Below, in pieces: positions 6,098 through 14,648 of a stretch of 42,636 bases of DNA. The position numbers and the translations under genes were made by a program. Position 1 is the stretch's first letter, and each line of letters opens with the position of its first letter. The DNA lies in NCBI GenBank assembly GCA_963518955.1, contig CAUQKI010000014.1, forward strand, positions 1 through 42,636, in the 5' to 3' direction. The stretch is from JABCPE02 sp963518955. GTDB lineage: Bacteria; Bacteroidota; Bacteroidia; Flavobacteriales; Weeksellaceae. The notes beneath the pieces are model-generated. The model was not told the DNA's origin, searched no databases, and was given only the letters and a program-made list of their open reading frames with translations.

Positions 6098-8770
6098 TTA
6101 AATATTTTGTTTTCCTGCCAAAATAGGACTCAGCCATTTTTTAGCAAATTCCTCATCTACACCCTTTCTTTCGGCATAATCTTTCAGTTGGTCTTCACAG
6201 ATTTTACCAACTCCGAAATATTTCGCCTTTGCATTAGCAAAATAATACCCCGAAACCGCCGCCGTAGGATACATCGCCAGACCAGCATCCATCAGCTCTA
6301 TACCGATGGTTTCTTTCACTTTCAGAAGTTCCCAAATGGTAGCCCTTTCCAAATGGTCTGGACATGCTGGATAGCCTGGCGCAGGGCGGATACCTTTATA
6401 CTCCTCATCTATCAACTCCTCATTGCTAAGGCTCTCATCCGCTGCATATCCCCAGTATTCTTTTCTCACTTTCCAATGCAGAAATTCCGCAAACGCCTCC
6501 GCAAACCTATCCGCCAGAGCCTTCGCCATGATGGTGGAATAATCATCATTTTGGGCTTCATAATATTTCACCAATTCATCCGTACCGAAACCAGCCGTCA
6601 CTGCGAAAGCACCTATATAATCCTGTTTTCCTGAACTTTGCGGAGCTATAAAGTCCGACAGAGCGAAATACTCCTTCCCTGCCGATTTTTTTAACTGCTG
6701 GCGAAGTGTTTGGAAAACGAATTCTTCCCCATCTTTATCTAAAATAATATCATCTCGGTCATTAGAATTAGCAGGGAAAAGCCCAAAAATAGCCTTGGCT
6801 TTGAGTAGTTTTTCGTTTAGAATTTTATCTAAAATCACCTGTGCATCAGCCCAAAGTTCACGAGCCTGCTCTCCTACTTTTTCATCTTCTAAAATATCTG
6901 GATACCTGCCATGCAAATCCCAGCTTCGGAAAAACGGAGACCAATCCACGAAAGGAAGAAGCTCACGGAAATCCTGATTTTCAATCACCGTAATTCCTAA
7001 TTTTTTAGGCTTAATGATGGTTTCGTTTTCCCAGTCTATTTTAAATCTCTTTTCTCTTGCTTCCTCTATGGATACATATTCTTTGTCCGTTTGTCTTGCC
7101 AAAAATTTCTCCCTAAACTCATCATATTCCTTCTTAAGCTCTTTTTTGTATTCAGCAGATCTTTCTTCACTCAATAGCGAATTTACTATATTCACCGTTC
7201 GCGAGGCATCTCCACCATGCACCACGGTATTTCGGTATTTTGGCGCAATTTTCACAGCGGTATGGGCTTTGGAAGTCGTCGCTCCTCCTACCAATAGCGG
7301 AAAATCCAGATTTTGTCTATCTAATTCGGATGCTACATATTCCATTTCATCTAGACTCGGCGTAATCAAACCACTCAGCCCGATGATATCCACCTTTTGT
7401 TCTATCGCTGTCTGAATAATTTTTTCACAAGGCACCATTACGCCTAAGTCTATGATTTCGTAATTGTTACACGCTAGTACCACACCCACGATATTTTTAC
7501 CAATATCATGGACATCGCCTTTCACCGTCGCCAAAAGAATTTTACCATTAGAAGGCTTGGAAGTGTCCTTTTCCGCTTCTATAAAAGGTTCCAAATAAGC
7601 CACTGCCCGTTTCATCACCCTTGCAGATTTTACCACTTGCGGAAGAAACATCTTTCCACTCCCGAAAAGGTCGCCCACTACGCTCATCCCAGTCATCAGA
7701 TTGATTTCTATGACATCCAGCGGTCGCCTTGCTTCCTTCAAGGCTGCATCCATATCCTCCTCGATGAATTTGTCCACGCCCTTTACTAGCGAATAGGTGA
7801 TGCGTTCCTGCCAAGGCTGTTCACGCCAAGAAAGGTCTTCTATTTTTTCTTTTTTGACTGATTTTACTTTTTCAGAATAATCTAACAAACGCTCCGTAGC
7901 ATCATCTCTTCGGTCTAATATCACATCTTCTACCAGCTCCAAAAGGTCTTTGGGAATTTCATCATAGACCTCCAGCATCGTAGGATTTACGATTCCCATA
8001 TTCATCCCTGCTTTTATGGCATGATACAAAAACACCGAGTGCATGGCTTCCCGCACCGCATCATTTCCTCTAAACGAAAACGAAACATTAGAAACTCCAC
8101 CGCTCACTGACACATATGGAAGATTCTGGCGAACCCACCTTGTCGCATCTATAAAATCAATTGCATTTCGCCTATGCTCCTCCATTCCGGTAGCTACAGG
8201 GAAAATATTAAGGTCAAAAATAATATCCTCTGGCGGGAAACCTACCTTGTCCACCAAGATTTTATATGAACGCTCCGCTATTTCTATTCTTCGCTGGTAG
8301 TTATCGGCTTGGCTCACTTCATCGAAAGCCATTACAATAACCGCCGCACCGTATCTTTTTATAATTTTAGCTTGACGAATAAACTCCTCTTCTCCTTCTT
8401 TTAAACTGATGGAATTCACCACCGATTTTCCCTGAACCACCTGCAAACCAGCTTCTAAAATCTCCCAACGGGAAGAGTCTATCATAATCGGAATACGAGC
8501 AATATCAGGCTCTGAAGCTATCAGATTGAGAAATTTCACCATCGAGGCTTTCCCATCTATCAGCCCGTCATCCATATTTACATCCAAAATCTGGGCTCCT
8601 CCTTCTACTTGATTTCGGGCAATTTCTAAAGCCTCTGTAAAATTCCCTTCCCCTATCAGCCTCAAAAATTTTTTTGACCCTGCTACATTCGTTCGTTCTC
8701 CTACATTCACAAAATTAGATTCTGGCGTAATTATGAGCGGCTCAAGCCCTGAAAGTTTTAAATATCTCAT
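6098..8770 (-). CDS. metH: Methionine synthase, cobalamin-dependent: folate, B12 and reactivation modules
   Basis: Transfers the methyl group of 5-methyl-THF to cobalamin and then to homocysteine. At 890 residues it lacks the N-terminal homocysteine/zinc module of E. coli MetH (about 1,230 residues), which is encoded separately at 10113-11114. Visible domains are the pterin-binding TIM barrel (about 10-280, with VGERTNVAGS at 23-32), the B12 cap helices (about 320-400), the Rossmann B12 domain with the base-off ligand motif GDVHDIG (418-424, His 421 the cobalt ligand), and the activation domain with RPAPGYPACPDH (795-806, SAM-binding). The module order is otherwise complete. A -7 box lies about 35 bp upstream and a strong terminator of the preceding gene isolates it. 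Confidence 0.95.
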   Translation of the reverse strand: MRYLKLSGLEPLIITPESNFVNVGERTNVAGSKKFLRLIGEGNFTEALEIARNQVEGGAQILDVNMDDGLIDGKASMVKFLNLIASEPDIARIPIMIDSSRWEILEAGLQVVQGKSVVNSISLKEGEEEFIRQAKIIKRYGAAVIVMAFDEVSQADNYQRRIEIAERSYKILVDKVGFPPEDIIFDLNIFPVATGMEEHRRNAIDFIDATRWVRQNLPYVSVSGGVSNVSFSFRGNDAVREAMHSVFLYHAIKAGMNMGIVNPTMLEVYDEIPKDLLELVEDVILDRRDDATERLLDYSEKVKSVKKEKIEDLSWREQPWQERITYSLVKGVDKFIEEDMDAALKEARRPLDVIEINLMTGMSVVGDLFGSGKMFLPQVVKSARVMKRAVAYLEPFIEAEKDTSKPSNGKILLATVKGDVHDIGKNIVGVVLACNNYEIIDLGVMVPCEKIIQTAIEQKVDIIGLSGLITPSLDEMEYVASELDRQNLDFPLLVGGATTSKAHTAVKIAPKYRNTVVHGGDASRTVNIVNSLLSEERSAEYKKELKKEYDEFREKFLARQTDKEYVSIEEAREKRFKIDWENETIIKPKKLGITVIENQDFRELLPFVDWSPFFRSWDLHGRYPDILEDEKVGEQARELWADAQVILDKILNEKLLKAKAIFGLFPANSNDRDDIILDKDGEEFVFQTLRQQLKKSAGKEYFALSDFIAPQSSGKQDYIGAFAVTAGFGTDELVKYYEAQNDDYSTIMAKALADRFAEAFAEFLHWKVRKEYWGYAADESLSNEELIDEEYKGIRPAPGYPACPDHLERATIWELLKVKETIGIELMDAGLAMYPTAAVSGYYFANAKAKYFGVGKICEDQLKDYAERKGVDEEFAKKWLSPILAGKQNI

Positions 8771-8804
8771 GTATGGTTATTTTCAGTTAAAATTATAAAA
8801 ATCC

Positions 8805-8812
8805 AAAGGTAA
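8805..8812 (-). promoter_or_regulatory. metH: -7 box of metH (TACCTTTG)
   Basis: Exact TAnnTTTG match on the minus strand, 35-42 bp before the metH ATG and downstream of the ompA-family terminator. No clear TTG -33 element is visible. Confidence 0.5.
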
Positions 8813-8832
8813 GTTTTTTAAAAAACATAAAA

Positions 8833-8864
8833 AAATAGGAAGGTAAAATTTTACCTTCCTATTT
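8833..8864 (-). terminator. Terminator of the OmpA-family gene
   Basis: A perfect 32-nt palindrome (two 16-bp arms, core GGAAGGTAAAA) lies 26 bp past the stop codon at 8891. On the minus strand it is followed by a run of T. It separates the OmpA-family gene from metH. Confidence 0.85.
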
Positions 8865-8890
8865 GTTATGAAACATTGAACAATTTTAAA

Positions 8891-10027
8891 TTATTCTTTG
8901 ATAGTAGCAATACTTACTCTGTTCCAATCTGGTTCTGAGAACATGTGACCAATACCGTTTCCTTCTGCTACGATACGATCTCCATCAATTTTGTATTGTT
9001 TAACAAGAACAGCTTTAACTGCTTCTGCACGAGCTTTAGCGATTCTTTCGTTAACTTCAACACTTCCTTCTGGTGAAGCAAATCCTTTGATAACAACTTT
9101 ACTGTTAGGATATTTCTTCAAATAAGTAGCGATTCTAGCTACATTCGGCTGCTGAGAAGGAGCGATGATAGTTTTTCCTTGTGCGAAAGTAACTACAGAC
9201 TCTAGAGTTCTCTTAGTTTCTACCACAGTTTCTACTTCTGGTTTTCTGTTACGAGCTTCTGCTAATTCTCCTTCCAATTCGTGGATACGGTTTCTAGCAT
9301 CTCTCAATTCTCTATCTTTTTCGCTCAATTCTCCACGAAGTGCTCCAGAGTTATCCTCTACTACAGGTGCAGACGCCTGAGCTGCAGTGAAGTGGTGAGC
9401 TCCGTTGCTTCCTTTAAATCTATAAACAAGACCTAAACTTGCTTGTGTGAAAGAGTATTTAGAGTTAAGGCTGTTTGCATGTTGTGGAATTGATTTATCA
9501 ATCAGATATAAGATTGATGGACTAAACTTAACTGCCCAAGCTTTAGAAGAACCTAAGTTAAGCAAGAAGTTTGCACCAAACTTAACTGACATTCCACTCA
9601 CATCGTTATTTTTTCCCGGGTTGAAAGAATGGAACCATCCTGGTCCAGCAACTGCTTCTACCTCAAACTTACGAGGTTCTCCTTTGTAACCTCCAAAGAT
9701 GTTGCTAAGGTTAAAGTTACCTAACATAGCTACATTTACATGCTCAATAGCCAATGGATTTCTAACTCCAAAAGAATTATTATTGATATAAGCAGTACCA
9801 TCAGCACTAAGACGGAAGCTAGGAGAAATTTGTTTTCCTACTTCTACACCAAAGTTAGGTCTTGCTGACTTAAAGAATGCGTTTCCTGTAGTTGGAGTGT
9901 ACCCACCTACATTTACACCTACTTGCCAGTTATCAAAAAATTTACCATAGCTAATACTGCTAACACTCTGTGCATTAGCTGCTACTGCAGCACCTGCTAA
10001 CATTACTGATAAGAAAATCTTCTTCAT
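8891..10027 (-). CDS. OmpA-family outer membrane protein
   Basis: Structural outer-membrane protein expected to anchor the envelope to peptidoglycan. A signal peptide is clear (MKKIFLSVMLAGAAVAANAQ, cleavage after Ala-Asn-Ala). Residues about 20-205 look like a beta-barrel with alternating aromatic strands. A charged coiled-coil linker follows at about 228-262 (LSEKDRELRDARNRIHELEG). Residues about 265-378 form an OmpA-like peptidoglycan-binding domain with VVIKGFASPEGS, IAKARAEAV and GDRIVAEGNG. Size and layout resemble the major OmpA antigen of Riemerella and its Chryseobacterium relatives. It has its own -7 box and terminator, so it is a separate unit although it sits between the two halves of methionine synthase. 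Expression is probably high; this is inferred from the family. Confidence 0.9.
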   Translation of the reverse strand: MKKIFLSVMLAGAAVAANAQSVSSISYGKFFDNWQVGVNVGGYTPTTGNAFFKSARPNFGVEVGKQISPSFRLSADGTAYINNNSFGVRNPLAIEHVNVAMLGNFNLSNIFGGYKGEPRKFEVEAVAGPGWFHSFNPGKNNDVSGMSVKFGANFLLNLGSSKAWAVKFSPSILYLIDKSIPQHANSLNSKYSFTQASLGLVYRFKGSNGAHHFTAAQASAPVVEDNSGALRGELSEKDRELRDARNRIHELEGELAEARNRKPEVETVVETKRTLESVVTFAQGKTIIAPSQQPNVARIATYLKKYPNSKVVIKGFASPEGSVEVNERIAKARAEAVKAVLVKQYKIDGDRIVAEGNGIGHMFSEPDWNRVSIATIKE

Positions 10028-10056
10028 TTCTAAACTAATTTTATGAATTAATGGTG

Positions 10057-10064
10057 CAAATATA
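10057..10064 (-). promoter_or_regulatory. -7 box of the OmpA-family gene (TATATTTG)
   Basis: Exact TAnnTTTG match on the minus strand, 30-37 bp before the ATG at 10027. A clear TTG -33 element is not seen. Confidence 0.6.
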
Positions 10065-10112
10065 CATTTTATTTTGAAAGAGCATATTTATTTTATGATT
10101 TTTTAACACTTT

Positions 10113-11114
10113 TTAAGTATTTTTTCTTGGTTTATAGTCTTTTGCAAGGTCTGAAAGAGCCTTTATATGCTCTGGTGTAGTTCCACAGCAACCACCAATA
10201 ATGTTTATCAATCCTTTATCTAGATACTCTTTTATCTGCTCTGCCGTCTGCTCAGGAGTTTCGTCATACTGCCCAAAGGCGTTGGGAAGCCCTGCATTTG
10301 GATGAGCAGAAATCCTAAAATGGGTCTGTGGAGCGACAGCCTCTAAATATGGAACAAGCTGTTTTGCGCCCAAAGCACAATTAAACCCAATACTCAGCAA
10401 ATCCAAATGAGAAACCGAAATAAGGAAAGCTTCCGCAGTCTGTCCACTTAGGGTACGCCCAGAGGCATCGGTAATAGTCCCAGAAACCATCGTAGGAATA
10501 CGGATTCCTCTCTCCTCCTGAATTTCATCAATCGCGAAAAGGGCCGCCTTTGCATTGAGCGTGTCAAAAATAGTTTCCACCAAAAGAATATCCACTCCAC
10601 CATCTAATAACGCCTCCGCCTGCTGTTTATAAGCTTTTCTAAGCTCATCAAAGGTGATGGCTCTGTAGCCTGGGTCATTCACATCTGGGCTAAGACTGGC
10701 AGTTTTATTGGTCGGCCCGATAGCCCCTGCCACAAATCTCGGTTTATCTGGAGTTTTAGCGGTATAATCATCACAGGCTTTTCGGGCAAGTTTTGCAGAT
10801 TCATAGTTCAGTTGATAAACAAAATCCTCCATATGGTAGTCTGCCATCGCAATGGTCGTGCTGGAAAAAGTATTGGTCTCTATAATATCTGCCCCAGCCT
10901 CCAGATATTGTCTGTGGATTTCATCTATCACACTAGGTTTGGTGATGGACAGCATATCATTATTCCCTTTCACAGGATATGCCCAATCCCGAAACTGCTC
11001 TCCGCGATAGTCTTCTTCGGTAAGATTATACTTCTGAATCATGGTTCCCATTGCTCCATCGAGAATGAGGATTCGCTCGGAAAGCGCCTTGTATAATGCT
11101 TGTGTATTCTTCAT
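10113..11114 (-). CDS. metH: Methionine synthase homocysteine-binding module (homocysteine S-methyltransferase domain)
   Basis: The 333-residue protein equals the N-terminal zinc/homocysteine TIM barrel of MetH as a free polypeptide. It begins with ILDGAMGTMIQKYNL (about 16-30). The zinc-binding cysteines are in GFNCALGA (Cys 246) and GGCCGT (Cys 309 and 310). Together with the 890-residue protein at 6098-8770 it would rebuild a full methionine synthase. It could in principle also act alone as a homocysteine S-methyltransferase, but its MetH-like sequence and the matching truncation of the other protein favour a split enzyme. The gene follows the SIMPL-domain gene by 24 bp and is probably in its transcript. 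Confidence 0.92.
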   Translation of the reverse strand: MKNTQALYKALSERILILDGAMGTMIQKYNLTEEDYRGEQFRDWAYPVKGNNDMLSITKPSVIDEIHRQYLEAGADIIETNTFSSTTIAMADYHMEDFVYQLNYESAKLARKACDDYTAKTPDKPRFVAGAIGPTNKTASLSPDVNDPGYRAITFDELRKAYKQQAEALLDGGVDILLVETIFDTLNAKAALFAIDEIQEERGIRIPTMVSGTITDASGRTLSGQTAEAFLISVSHLDLLSIGFNCALGAKQLVPYLEAVAPQTHFRISAHPNAGLPNAFGQYDETPEQTAEQIKEYLDKGLINIIGGCCGTTPEHIKALSDLAKDYKPRKNT

Positions 11115-11138
11115 TTTATATCGTCTTTTGGCTGAGGT

Positions 11139-12005
11139 TTATTTCTTGATTCTATACTTTACCCTTAACCTTAAAATATACTGAATGCCCACTTCTGGGT
11201 TGGTTGGATTAATGACTTTATCAAAGCCCGAATAATCTACCCCCTCGTAATAATAGGTATCTTCTTTTCTAAGATATTCCTCTGTATATCTTGATGGGAC
11301 ATCTACCTTTGAGCTCTCGGAGACGGTGTATTTCTCGTATCTGCTGCTTGGGAATAGATAATGAAAATCGCTCTCCGCTACGGGATTACCCAGAATCTCT
11401 TTCTTAAAGTGTGAGAAATAATCTTTCTTCTTCTCTTCCGAAATTTGATAAGCCTCGCTCAGGAGCTGCCTTCGGATTTTAGCAATATCGGTGTTAATAT
11501 AATCTACCTTTATCACATCATAAATCTGATGCTCGGCAGCCTGCAAAATCAATTGCTCAATGTCTGAATAGTTTTTAAGGCTGATGATGACATTTTTCTT
11601 AATCTCATAGCCCGTAATTTTCTGCTTTGCGGTCTCCTTTTGCTTATCGATATCAAAGCCAAGGATACGATTCTGGGTAATGAAATCCACAAAGACATTT
11701 TCTGCGCTGGCAAGAGGGCGAATAGCCTTAGTAAAGCCATTGATTCTCTCATTCATCTTCTTCAGTGCATCGGCTGGGGTTTTCCCTTCCTGCCTTACGC
11801 CAAGGGTGAGTTTGTAATAGTCTGCCCTTTGGTTGAGCAGCACATCGGTGTAGAAGACCACAGTGGAATCGGTTGCCACTACATTTTTCTTCTCCGAGAA
11901 ATCATCTCTGCTGTAGCGGTCGCGCTTATACGCTGCATTCCCCGCAAACTGAGCATTTGCCACAAAACATATCCCTACTGAAAGGAGTAAAAAAACTTTT
12001 TTCAT
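11139..12005 (-). CDS. SIMPL-domain (DUF541-like) exported protein
   Basis: The 288-residue product has a signal peptide (MKKVFLLLSVGICFVANAQ), so it is exported, probably to the periplasm. The middle part has the features of the SIMPL/DUF541 family: a beta-rich start (YKLTLGVRQEGKTPADALKK), a helix with spaced hydrophobics (MNERINGFTKAI), ENVFVDFITQNRI, the GYEIKKNVIISLKNYSDIEQL strand-helix unit, and a later helix rich in Ala/Glu/Lys. The assignment rests on pattern similarity only; bacterial SIMPL proteins have no settled enzymatic role. The gene follows the sulfhydrylase gene by 35 bp and precedes the small metH gene by 24 bp, so it appears to be carried in a methionine operon. No functional link is known. 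Confidence 0.65.
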   Translation of the reverse strand: MKKVFLLLSVGICFVANAQFAGNAAYKRDRYSRDDFSEKKNVVATDSTVVFYTDVLLNQRADYYKLTLGVRQEGKTPADALKKMNERINGFTKAIRPLASAENVFVDFITQNRILGFDIDKQKETAKQKITGYEIKKNVIISLKNYSDIEQLILQAAEHQIYDVIKVDYINTDIAKIRRQLLSEAYQISEEKKKDYFSHFKKEILGNPVAESDFHYLFPSSRYEKYTVSESSKVDVPSRYTEEYLRKEDTYYYEGVDYSGFDKVINPTNPEVGIQYILRLRVKYRIKK

Positions 12006-12040
12006 CTTGTTAAATTTTTAATGTTATTTTATAAACTAAT

Positions 12041-13210
12041 TTAGTCCAATGCTTGTTTCAAATCCGCAATAATATCTTCTGCATTTTCCAGCCCTACCGA
12101 GCAACGAACCAGCCCTGCGGTGATGCCCACTTCGTTTCTTTCTTCTTCGCTCAGTTTAGAATGCGTAGTGGAAGCTGGGTGAGTCACTATGGTTCTAGTA
12201 TCTCCCAGATTGGCTGATAATGAACACATTTTGATTTTGTTTAAGAAATTTCTTCCGCCTTCTACACCGCCTTTCACTTGGAATGCTACGATACTTCCGC
12301 CCAATTTCATTTGTTTTTTGGCAACTTCATAGTTCGGGTGTGATTTTAAAAACGGATATTTCACAAATTCTACATTAGGATGTTGTTCTAAAAACTCTGC
12401 CACTTTCAGCGCATTTTCGCAGTGTTTCTCTACCCTTAGAGCCAATGTTTCCAATGATTTAGATAAAACCCAAGCGTTAAACGGAGACATTGCCGGTCCT
12501 GTATTTCTTGCAAAAAGATAAATTTCACGAATCAAATCTGCTCTACCCACAGCGACACCGCCGAGAACTCTCCCCTGCCCGTCGATAAGTTTCGTAGCCG
12601 AATGCACCACAATATCAGCTCCATATTTTATAGGCTGCTGGATGTTTGGCGTAGCAAAACAATTATCCACCACGAAAAGCAAATTATGCTTTTTGGCGAT
12701 TTTTCCCATTTTCTCCAAATCCAAAACCTCTATCGCAGGATTGGTAGGAGTTTCCAGATAAAGAATCTTGGTCTCTGGGCGGATGTATTTTTCTATATCT
12801 TCCTCATGTGCTTCGAAATAAGTGGTATTGATATTCCACTTCGGAAAGTATTTTGTAAAAAGTGTATGTGTAGAACCAAACACCGAGCGACAACTGAGTA
12901 TGTGGTCGCCCGCCGAAAGCAGAGAAGCCAGCGTACTATATATCGCTGCCATTCCCGTAGCGAAAGCATAGCCCGTTTCGGCACCTTCCATTTTGGCGAT
13001 TTTATCGACAAATTCGGTTACATTTGGGTTGGAAAATCTACTGTAAAGGTTCTTTGGTTTTTCCTCCGCGAAACTCGCCCGCATATCCTCTGCATCCTCA
13101 AAAATAAAACTTGATGTAAGGTATAACGGCACCGAATGCTCATCATACTGAGTTCTTTCTGTCTGTGTACGAATAGCAAGTGTTTCGAAATTTTGTTTAT
13201 TGTTTTCCAT
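12041..13210 (-). CDS. metZ: O-acetyl/O-succinylhomoserine sulfhydrylase (Cys/Met metabolism PLP enzyme)
   Basis: PLP-dependent gamma-replacement enzyme of the Cys/Met metabolism family. The PLP lysine is Lys 207 in VHSATKLIDGQG; Asp 182 (VVDNCFATP) faces the pyridine nitrogen and YSRFSNPNVTEF (56-67) is the phosphate/neighbouring-subunit motif. I place the start at 13210 (MENNKQNFETLAI, 389 residues). The longer frame from 13306 adds 32 basic residues that overlap the upstream gene's coding end and do not look like the family. Because metX in this window makes O-acetylhomoserine, direct sulfhydrylation to homocysteine is the likely reaction; cystathionine gamma-synthase or lyase activity cannot be excluded. 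No riboswitch or clear -7 box is seen just upstream, where a foreign-looking gene ends 16 bp away. Confidence 0.85.
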   Translation of the reverse strand: MENNKQNFETLAIRTQTERTQYDEHSVPLYLTSSFIFEDAEDMRASFAEEKPKNLYSRFSNPNVTEFVDKIAKMEGAETGYAFATGMAAIYSTLASLLSAGDHILSCRSVFGSTHTLFTKYFPKWNINTTYFEAHEEDIEKYIRPETKILYLETPTNPAIEVLDLEKMGKIAKKHNLLFVVDNCFATPNIQQPIKYGADIVVHSATKLIDGQGRVLGGVAVGRADLIREIYLFARNTGPAMSPFNAWVLSKSLETLALRVEKHCENALKVAEFLEQHPNVEFVKYPFLKSHPNYEVAKKQMKLGGSIVAFQVKGGVEGGRNFLNKIKMCSLSANLGDTRTIVTHPASTTHSKLSEEERNEVGITAGLVRCSVGLENAEDIIADLKQALD

Positions 13211-13226
13211 GTTTTTTATTGTTTTT

Positions 13227-13919
13227 TTATGATACATTCTTTCCAAACGAAAATAAGAAAATTTCAATCTGATCTGGTTCGCATTCCAACTCCTTTGAAA
13301 GTTCACTCATTTTCTCTAAATACTTAGAATATTTTTTAAGAGCCTGCTCTCTCTTTAATGAAGATAACTGATTTAATTCTGGTATTCTTTTTCTATTAAT
13401 TACATTCAGAATTTGGTCATCTAAAATCAGTGCTTTAAAGCCGTCTATTTTAGCATTCAGAAAATATAAAAATTTAGACACTGTGGATATTCCTAATCCT
13501 TTTATTTTTGCAACATCTTCAACTAGTTCTTCTGTTGAAATATTATTATTCTTATATTTTTCTAAAGTTATTTTTAATTCTTTCAAATTCTCTTTTTCCA
13601 ACAACTTCTCTATATTATTACCTCTTCCTCTGGTTGGATATCCCCATAACAGCACTTTAAAAATAAACTCTTCTGTTGATTTAGCATCTTCAAAAAGCTT
13701 TTCTCTATTTAATCTTATCATTTCACCATTTCCATAAGTAGAAAAAATTTTTTCTAAATAATCATGATTAGATATAATTTCACCCCAATTTTTTCTTTCT
13801 ATAAGAAATGATTGTTTTTTATATGGAAAACTGCGAATAAAATCCTTATAATTAGAAATACTAATACTATTATCTTCAAAAAAGTCATCTTCTTGTTTTT
13901 TCCTTTCCTCCGCGTTCAT
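13227..13919 (-). CDS. Helix-hairpin-helix DNA glycosylase-like protein (OGG-type fold)
   Basis: A 230-residue soluble protein. Residues 137-152 (AKIKGLGISTVSKFLY) form a helix-hairpin-helix DNA-binding motif, followed by IDGFKALILDDQIL, where an Asp (167/168) sits about where HhH-GPD glycosylases keep the catalytic Asp. There is no iron-sulfur cysteine cluster. This agrees with small OGG-fold proteins found in Bacteroidota, often beside mobile or defence genes, but the similarity is from motif reading only. It is more AT-rich and Lys/Asn-rich than the methionine genes around it, and with the SUKH gene it splits the methionine cluster. An HhH protein of other function is the main alternative. 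Confidence 0.5.
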   Translation of the reverse strand: MNAEERKKQEDDFFEDNSISISNYKDFIRSFPYKKQSFLIERKNWGEIISNHDYLEKIFSTYGNGEMIRLNREKLFEDAKSTEEFIFKVLLWGYPTRGRGNNIEKLLEKENLKELKITLEKYKNNNISTEELVEDVAKIKGLGISTVSKFLYFLNAKIDGFKALILDDQILNVINRKRIPELNQLSSLKREQALKKYSKYLEKMSELSKELECEPDQIEIFLFSFGKNVS

Positions 13920-13941
13920 TTAAATAAATATTTATTAAATT

Positions 13942-14559
13942 CTACTTTCCCTCCAGCTCTGCCAGCTCATCTTCATCCAAATCTTCTTTTAGGATAATCC
14001 CGTAATCTGGGTGTATCACATAGAGTCCTTTTTCTAAATCTTGTGCATATTTCTCAAAAAAATCTTTCAGAGAGTGGGCTTCTATACTACGGTCTGAATT
14101 ATCATGCCACATTTGTATTATCTGCCCTCGTTTTCCTTCTTTTGATGGATCTAGGTCTATCATTTTACTATCACCTCCTCCATCGGCCGTTAGAGAAATC
14201 CATTTAGGATTCCACCAAAAATCAGGTTTTATCCCTTCTTCTGGGCTGCAGCCATAGTCTTTATCATCTTCTGAAAAATCACCATCATCATATAATTCTT
14301 TCCAGATTTTATATTCATCTATAATTCTATCAATAGAGAGCCACTCTTCCCCCATTAGACAATAACCTTCTTTTTCTCCATTATGGATGCGGTAGATTTC
14401 CTTAAAATCCTCTGGCAGAGCATATCCTAAAACTTCTTCTAATCTTTCAAAATCCTCATCAGTCGCTCCATCATTTAATTGATATTCAAAAAAATCATCC
14501 TTATATTTTTCTTGCAAAATATTGATTTGCTTTTCTATTCTTTCAAGAATTTCTTTCAT
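13942..14559 (-). CDS. SMI1/KNR4 family (SUKH) protein
   Basis: A 205-residue acidic cytosolic protein of the SUKH superfamily. Diagnostic features are LPEDFKEIYRIHNGEKEGYCL in the N-terminal half and the WWNPKWISLTADGGGDSKMI / DLDP core near 115-138. GQIIQMWHDNS and the IEAHSLKDFFEKYA helix follow, as in many SMI1/KNR4 proteins. SUKH proteins are often immunity proteins against polymorphic nuclease toxins (established for the superfamily). No toxin gene is recognisable next to it, so it may be an orphan immunity gene. It lies 22 bp upstream of the HhH gene and the two probably share a transcript from the -7 box at 14594-14601. Confidence 0.85.
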   Translation of the reverse strand: MKEILERIEKQINILQEKYKDDFFEYQLNDGATDEDFERLEEVLGYALPEDFKEIYRIHNGEKEGYCLMGEEWLSIDRIIDEYKIWKELYDDGDFSEDDKDYGCSPEEGIKPDFWWNPKWISLTADGGGDSKMIDLDPSKEGKRGQIIQMWHDNSDRSIEAHSLKDFFEKYAQDLEKGLYVIHPDYGIILKEDLDEDELAELEGK

Positions 14560-14593
14560 TTTTTAAGTTTTTTAAATCCTATTTTTCTTTAGC

Positions 14594-14601
14594 CAAATTT
14601 A
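14594..14601 (-). promoter_or_regulatory. -7 box of the SUKH gene (TAAATTTG)
   Basis: Exact TAnnTTTG match on the minus strand, 35-42 bp before the ATG at 14559. The -33 element is not evident, and AT-richness makes chance matches more likely here. Confidence 0.4.
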
Positions 14602-14648
14602 CTGCTTTTAATTTATTTTCGTACATTCGTAATGATAATTTATTACTA

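Noticed and set aside
6107..6634. Long open frame antisense to the end of metH
   Set aside because: Its codons simply mirror metH; the translation has no domain-like pattern and no promoter or start context.
10084..10130. Terminator between the small metH gene and the OmpA-family gene
   Set aside because: The imperfect AACACTT/AAGTATT repeat has its T-run on the plus strand, the wrong side for the minus-strand metH gene.
12602..13114. 170-codon open frame antisense to the sulfhydrylase gene
   Set aside because: Shadow of a well-supported gene; the product is rich in His/Arg/Cys with no recognisable fold.
13211..13306. Longer N-terminus of the sulfhydrylase from the ATG at 13306
   Set aside because: The extra 32 residues overlap the end of the upstream gene, are basic and unlike the family; the ATG at 13210 gives the usual N-terminus.
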